Assembly: GCF_003944705.1 (NCBI RefSeq)
Contig: NZ_RWIS01000014.1
Location: forward strand, 89,918-153,917
Reading direction: 5' to 3'
Origin: Hymenobacter metallilatus
GTDB lineage: Bacteria > Bacteroidota > Bacteroidia > Cytophagales > Hymenobacteraceae
Length of the DNA stretch: 64,000 nt
The position numbers were made by a program, and so were the translations under genes. Below, one piece after another: positions 60,851 through 64,000 of the stretch. The notes beneath the pieces were generated by a model. The model had not been told where the DNA came from. It did no database searches and was given only the letters and a program-made list of their open reading frames with translations. Every line of letters starts with the position of its first letter. The first letter of the stretch is position 1.

Positions 60851-62080
60851 ATGGCTAGCAACAGAGGCGTTGTTTACCTGGGCCCCGGCAAAGTCGAGGT
60901 GCAAAGCATTGATTTTCCTGAGCTGAAAAACCCCAAGGGCAAGAAGATAGTCCACGGCGTGATTCTGAAGGTCGTATCCACCAACATCTGCGGCTCCGAC
61001 CAGCACATGGTGCGCGGGCGGACCACGGCCCCCGCCGGCCTGGTGCTGGGTCACGAAATCACGGGCGAAGTCATTGAGGTAGGGGCCGACGTGGAATTCC
61101 TCCAGGTGGGCGACCTCGTATCGGTACCCTTCAACGTGGCTTGCGGCCGTTGCCGCACCTGCAAAGAGCAGCAAACCGGTATCTGCCTGACCGTGAACGA
61201 GGGCCGCGCTGGTGGTGCCTACGGCTACGTGGACATGGGCGGCTGGGTAGGCGGCCAGGCCGAATACGTCATGGTGCCTTACGCCGATTTCAACCTGCTC
61301 AAGTTTCCCAATAAGGACCAGGCGATGGAAAAAATCCGCGACCTGACCATGCTAAGCGACATTTTTCCCACCGGCTTCCACGGCGCCGTAAAGGCGGGCG
61401 TGGGCCCTGGCCGCACGGTGTACGTGGCCGGCGCGGGCCCGGTGGGCCTGGCTGCCGCCGCGTCGGCGCAGCTGCTAGGGGCCGCAGTGGTGATAGTAGG
61501 CGACATGAACAAAGCGCGCCTAGCGCACGCCCGCTCGTTTGGCTGCGAAACGGTAGACCTGAACGAAGACGCCAGTCTGGCCGAGCAAATCACCCAGATT
61601 TTGGGCGTGCCCGAAATCGACTGCTCTATCGACTGCGTGGGCTTTGAGGCCAGCGGCCACGGCGCGCAGGCCAAGGTAGAGGTGCCGGCTGCCGTGCTCA
61701 ACTCGCTCATGGAAATCACCCGCGCGGGCGGTGCCATCGGCATCCCCGGCCTGTACGTCACTGACGACCCCGGCGCCAAGGAAGCCGCTGCCAAAACCGG
61801 CAACCTGAGCATTCGCTTCGGCCTAGGCTGGGCCAAGAGCCACTCCTTCCACACTGGCCAAACGCCCGTGATGAGCTATAACCGCCAGCTCATGCAGGCC
61901 ATTCTCTACGATAAAATCCAGATTGCCAAGGCCGTGAATGTGGAAATTATCAGCCTTGACGACGCGCCGAAAGGCTACGCGGAATTTGATAAAGGCGTGG
62001 CGCGCAAGTTTGTGATTAACCCCCACAACCTGATTCCGAGCACCAAACCAAAAGTCAAAACCGAAACGGCCGCTGCCTAG
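60851..62080 (+). CDS. Zinc-dependent dehydrogenase, formaldehyde-dehydrogenase-like
   Basis: A 409-residue medium-chain dehydrogenase. It resembles glutathione-independent formaldehyde dehydrogenase: TNICGSDQHMVRGRTTAPAG (catalytic Cys and Asp), VLGHEITGEVIEVG (His), structural zinc motif CGRCRTCKEQQTGIC, and the NAD-binding GAGPVGLAAAASAQLL. Formaldehyde (or another aldehyde) would be oxidised using NAD without glutathione. Its start MASNRGVVYLGPGKVEVQSI is typical. The terminator at 62103-62132 follows. Confidence 0.93.
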   Translation: MASNRGVVYLGPGKVEVQSIDFPELKNPKGKKIVHGVILKVVSTNICGSDQHMVRGRTTAPAGLVLGHEITGEVIEVGADVEFLQVGDLVSVPFNVACGRCRTCKEQQTGICLTVNEGRAGGAYGYVDMGGWVGGQAEYVMVPYADFNLLKFPNKDQAMEKIRDLTMLSDIFPTGFHGAVKAGVGPGRTVYVAGAGPVGLAAAASAQLLGAAVVIVGDMNKARLAHARSFGCETVDLNEDASLAEQITQILGVPEIDCSIDCVGFEASGHGAQAKVEVPAAVLNSLMEITRAGGAIGIPGLYVTDDPGAKEAAAKTGNLSIRFGLGWAKSHSFHTGQTPVMSYNRQLMQAILYDKIQIAKAVNVEIISLDDAPKGYAEFDKGVARKFVINPHNLIPSTKPKVKTETAAA

Positions 62081-62102
62081 GTAGCTCACCTGCTCAGCTC
62101 TC

Positions 62103-62132
62103 AGCCGGACTGTCTCTAGGGGTGGTCCGGCT
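62103..62132 (+). terminator. Terminator after the dehydrogenase gene
   Basis: AGCCGGAC and GTCCGGCT are perfect inverted repeats with a 14-base loop, followed by GTTTTGG. It is 23 bases after the stop codon. Confidence 0.7.
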
Positions 62133-62320
62133 GTTTTGGTAAGGCAAAGGACGTTTTTTGGCTGGCGCGGATGGGGGAGGCGTTTGCCAATGGCCGCCCC
62201 CGGCCGGCCCAAAAAGCAGGGGCTTGCACAAGGCGCGCAATCGGTGGCAGTCTCCTCGCCAAGAACATTTTTGGCCTGCCGACAGGTTATTAGGGCGCCC
62301 GCCGTTGCGTAAGCTTCGCA

Positions 62321-63283
62321 TTGGTCGCTGCCATCCGCCTTCTTTTCCACCTGCTTTTCGCCCCTGGTCCCTTGCTGCCTTCCATCCCGCTCACTGCCCC
62401 CCACGAGTTCACCACGCTCATCGACCACCGCCGGGTGCAGACGCTGGAGAAGTACGAGCTGAGCATCCTCGAAACGCTGGCCCCCGGTGACCAGGTAGCG
62501 CAGTCGTACAGCGACCTGGTGCTGACCAACATGCTGCGCGGCAAAAAAGTAATGCACCTGCGCGACCAGCAGGCCTTTGCCTACCTGCCCGGCCATACCA
62601 TGGTCGTGCCCCCAAACCTAAAAATGCTGATTGACTTCCCCGAGGCCTCTGACGAAACGCCAACTCAGTGCGTAGCCCTGGCCATCGACCGGCTGCAAGT
62701 CATCGACACGGTCAATTACCTCAACGCGTTTTACCCGCGCACCGACGGCGAGCCGTGGCACCTCAGCCTCAGCCAGCACGCTTTTTATAACAACGAAGAG
62801 ATTACAGCCCTCATCATCAAGCTAGTACGCATTGGCTTCGATGGTTCCCAGAACAAGGACATGCTGGCTGACTTTGCGGTGAAGGAGCTGCTGCTGCGCC
62901 TCATGCAGCTGCAGCGCCTGCACCTGACCGAGCACAACACGGCCGTGCTGGCCTCCTCCAACCGCTTTGCCCACACCCTGCAGTACATCAAGGAGAACCT
63001 GGCCCAGAAAATCAGTGTCGAGGAGCTGAGCACGCAGGCCTGCATGAGCCAAGCCAATTTCTTCCGCGCCTTCAAGCAGGAGTTCGGCCTCTCGCCCATC
63101 GACTACATCATCAAGGCCCGGATGCGGCTGGCCAAGCGCTGCCTGCAAAACCCTGCCATCAGCATTACCGAGATTTGCTTCAAGGCAGGCTTTAGCAACC
63201 TGGCCTACTTCACCCGCATGTTTCGACGGTTGGAGCACATGACGCCCACTGAATACCGGGCAATTAGCCAGGGCCACGCGTAA
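62321..63283 (+). CDS. AraC-family transcriptional regulator
   Basis: A 320-residue or slightly shorter regulator. No ATG exists before the conserved N-terminus (FTTLIDHRRVQTLEKYELSI), so a TTG (62321 or 62372) must start it; the true start is uncertain. The N-terminal part is an AraC_N-type sensor (MLRGKKVMHLRDQQAFAYLP). The HTH pair is SVEELSTQACMSQANFFRAF and SITEICFKAGFSNLAYFTRM, followed by FRRLEHMTPTEYRAI. By place it may control the dehydrogenase. Confidence 0.87.
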   Translation: MVAAIRLLFHLLFAPGPLLPSIPLTAPHEFTTLIDHRRVQTLEKYELSILETLAPGDQVAQSYSDLVLTNMLRGKKVMHLRDQQAFAYLPGHTMVVPPNLKMLIDFPEASDETPTQCVALAIDRLQVIDTVNYLNAFYPRTDGEPWHLSLSQHAFYNNEEITALIIKLVRIGFDGSQNKDMLADFAVKELLLRLMQLQRLHLTEHNTAVLASSNRFAHTLQYIKENLAQKISVEELSTQACMSQANFFRAFKQEFGLSPIDYIIKARMRLAKRCLQNPAISITEICFKAGFSNLAYFTRMFRRLEHMTPTEYRAISQGHA

Positions 63284-63336
63284 GGGCAGCCGAGCAGGCG
63301 GCGCTGCCAGGGCGAAGCTCAGCCGCTTGGCAATGC

Positions 63337-63579
63337 TTATAGCTGCCGCCCCACACGGCTCAGCCATTCGGGCGTGCTACCCAGGTAAGAGGCAATAAAA
63401 TGCTGCGGCACTTGCTGCGCGATACCGAGGTACTTGCGCAAAAAGTGCTGGTAAGGCTGGAAATTCGCAAAGCACTCATCGGTAAGCGGCATGTGAGCCT
63501 GCAAGTGTGCCCGCAGAAAGTGATAATCAGCCGGAGAATCCAGGCGCTGGAGGTAGTGAAAGCCATGAGTTTGCCACAC
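63337..63579 (-). pseudogene. Crp/Fnr-family regulator remnant
   Basis: The frame ends VPQHFIASYLGSTPEWLSRV, which matches the C-terminal HTH of Bacteroidota Crp/Fnr regulators (usually IASYLGITPE.LSR). Only about 55 residues resemble the family and the sensor domain and start codon are absent; GTG 63579 is just the frame edge. It is best read as a truncated relic. Confidence 0.6.
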
Positions 63580-63925
63580 TATAAGCCATGCACCACAGAA
63601 CTACCGCCGTGTCAATGAAGGTGCAAAAAGCTAAAGCTTGGGCGTTGCAAACGAGTCGGAGTAGGTATGGTATTTTAAGATATTATATAGTCATAAATAA
63701 TTATTAAAAATCGAACTCAAACAGTCAATGAGATTCTGTATTAACTCACCCCAAATAGGTTGCAATGAGTAAACAACGTCGCTACTTTGACCAGTAAAGA
63801 CCTGATAAGATTCAGTTATCAGGTCCTAATCAAAACAGGGCCAAGGCTCTGTATTCATTACTTATCGCATTGGTTAAGTAGCCATACAGAAGTAAGCGTA
63901 TAGTGCGCAATTGGTAGCTTGCGGC
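63580..63925. other. AT-rich gene-free interval
   Basis: About 345 bases with notably low GC around 63660-63760 and no convincing frame. It may mark the junction with an incoming insertion sequence at the right edge. Confidence 0.5.
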
Positions 63926-64000
63926 ATGCGACGACCTGCCACCGAGTTGAGTTCGGAAGAAGTGACGTGTTTGGAAGCGTGCAGTCAGCACGGACCGCAC
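63926..64000 (+). CDS. Possible IS630-type transposase start, partial
   Basis: An open frame starting MRRPATELSSEEVTCLEACS and running off the window. The opening resembles the first helix-turn-helix of IS630-family transposases (basic residues then LS.EE...LE). Only 25 codons are seen, so this is a guess. Confidence 0.3.
   Translation, partial: MRRPATELSSEEVTCLEACSQHGPH

Overview
The window looks like a chromosomal accessory region of a GC-rich Bacteroidota, most likely Hymenobacter or a close relative. This is inferred from the high GC, Bacteroidota-type -7 promoter boxes (TAnnTTTG), the protein families present, ATGA start/stop overlaps and absence of strong Shine-Dalgarno sites. No rRNA, tRNA or CRISPR array was seen.

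From 1 to about 24,170 lies a fluoride-themed region. A fluoride riboswitch with its own terminator controls a CLC-F fluoride/proton antiporter and a DUF190-like gene cut by the window edge. A second, nearly identical riboswitch heads a minus-strand operon (23,852 to 19,743) of a small membrane protein, a SdiA-regulated-like protein, a PAP2 phosphatase, an EamA half-transporter, enolase and a PepSY-like protein. Between them is a divergent CrcB-like subunit plus canonical CrcB, a universal stress protein, two PAP2 phosphatases, a two-component system and an RND tripartite pump, all minus strand. The same stretch holds a YncE-like/MFS operon, a tandem zinc-ribbon protein next to a PD-(D/E)XK nuclease, and two tandem paralogous lipoproteins of unknown function.

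From 24,313 to 29,785 is an arsenic operon (small protein, ArsR, DUF6428-like, metallophosphoesterase, DMT transporter, ArsN-like acetyltransferase, ACR3, Usp, ArsC) with a visible promoter and operator. It abuts a Tn3-family element (transposase, serine resolvase, passenger gene) whose 38-bp right inverted repeat ends exactly where a truncated histidine kinase begins at 34,081. The kinase is followed by second copies of the YncE-like and PAP2 genes found in the fluoride region.

From 37,430 to 54,445 is a sulfur-themed region. An ArsR-type repressor with a palindromic operator heads TauE, a persulfide-dioxygenase/rhodanese fusion, a rhodanese, two YeeE/YedE halves, OsmC and an MFS gene. A minus-strand operon runs from a TsdA-type thiosulfate dehydrogenase through a DsrE-like protein, two solute-binding proteins and an orphan cytochrome oxidase subunit I to small membrane genes. 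A YeiH-type sulfate exporter and a LysR regulator follow, with two matching candidate LysR sites.

From 54,459 to 58,416 is a second, cargo-free Tn3-family element with recognisable inverted repeats and res site. The right end holds two AraC regulators, an ABM-domain monooxygenase, a GlcG/HbpS protein, a formaldehyde-dehydrogenase-like enzyme, a Crp/Fnr remnant and a possible transposase start cut by the edge.
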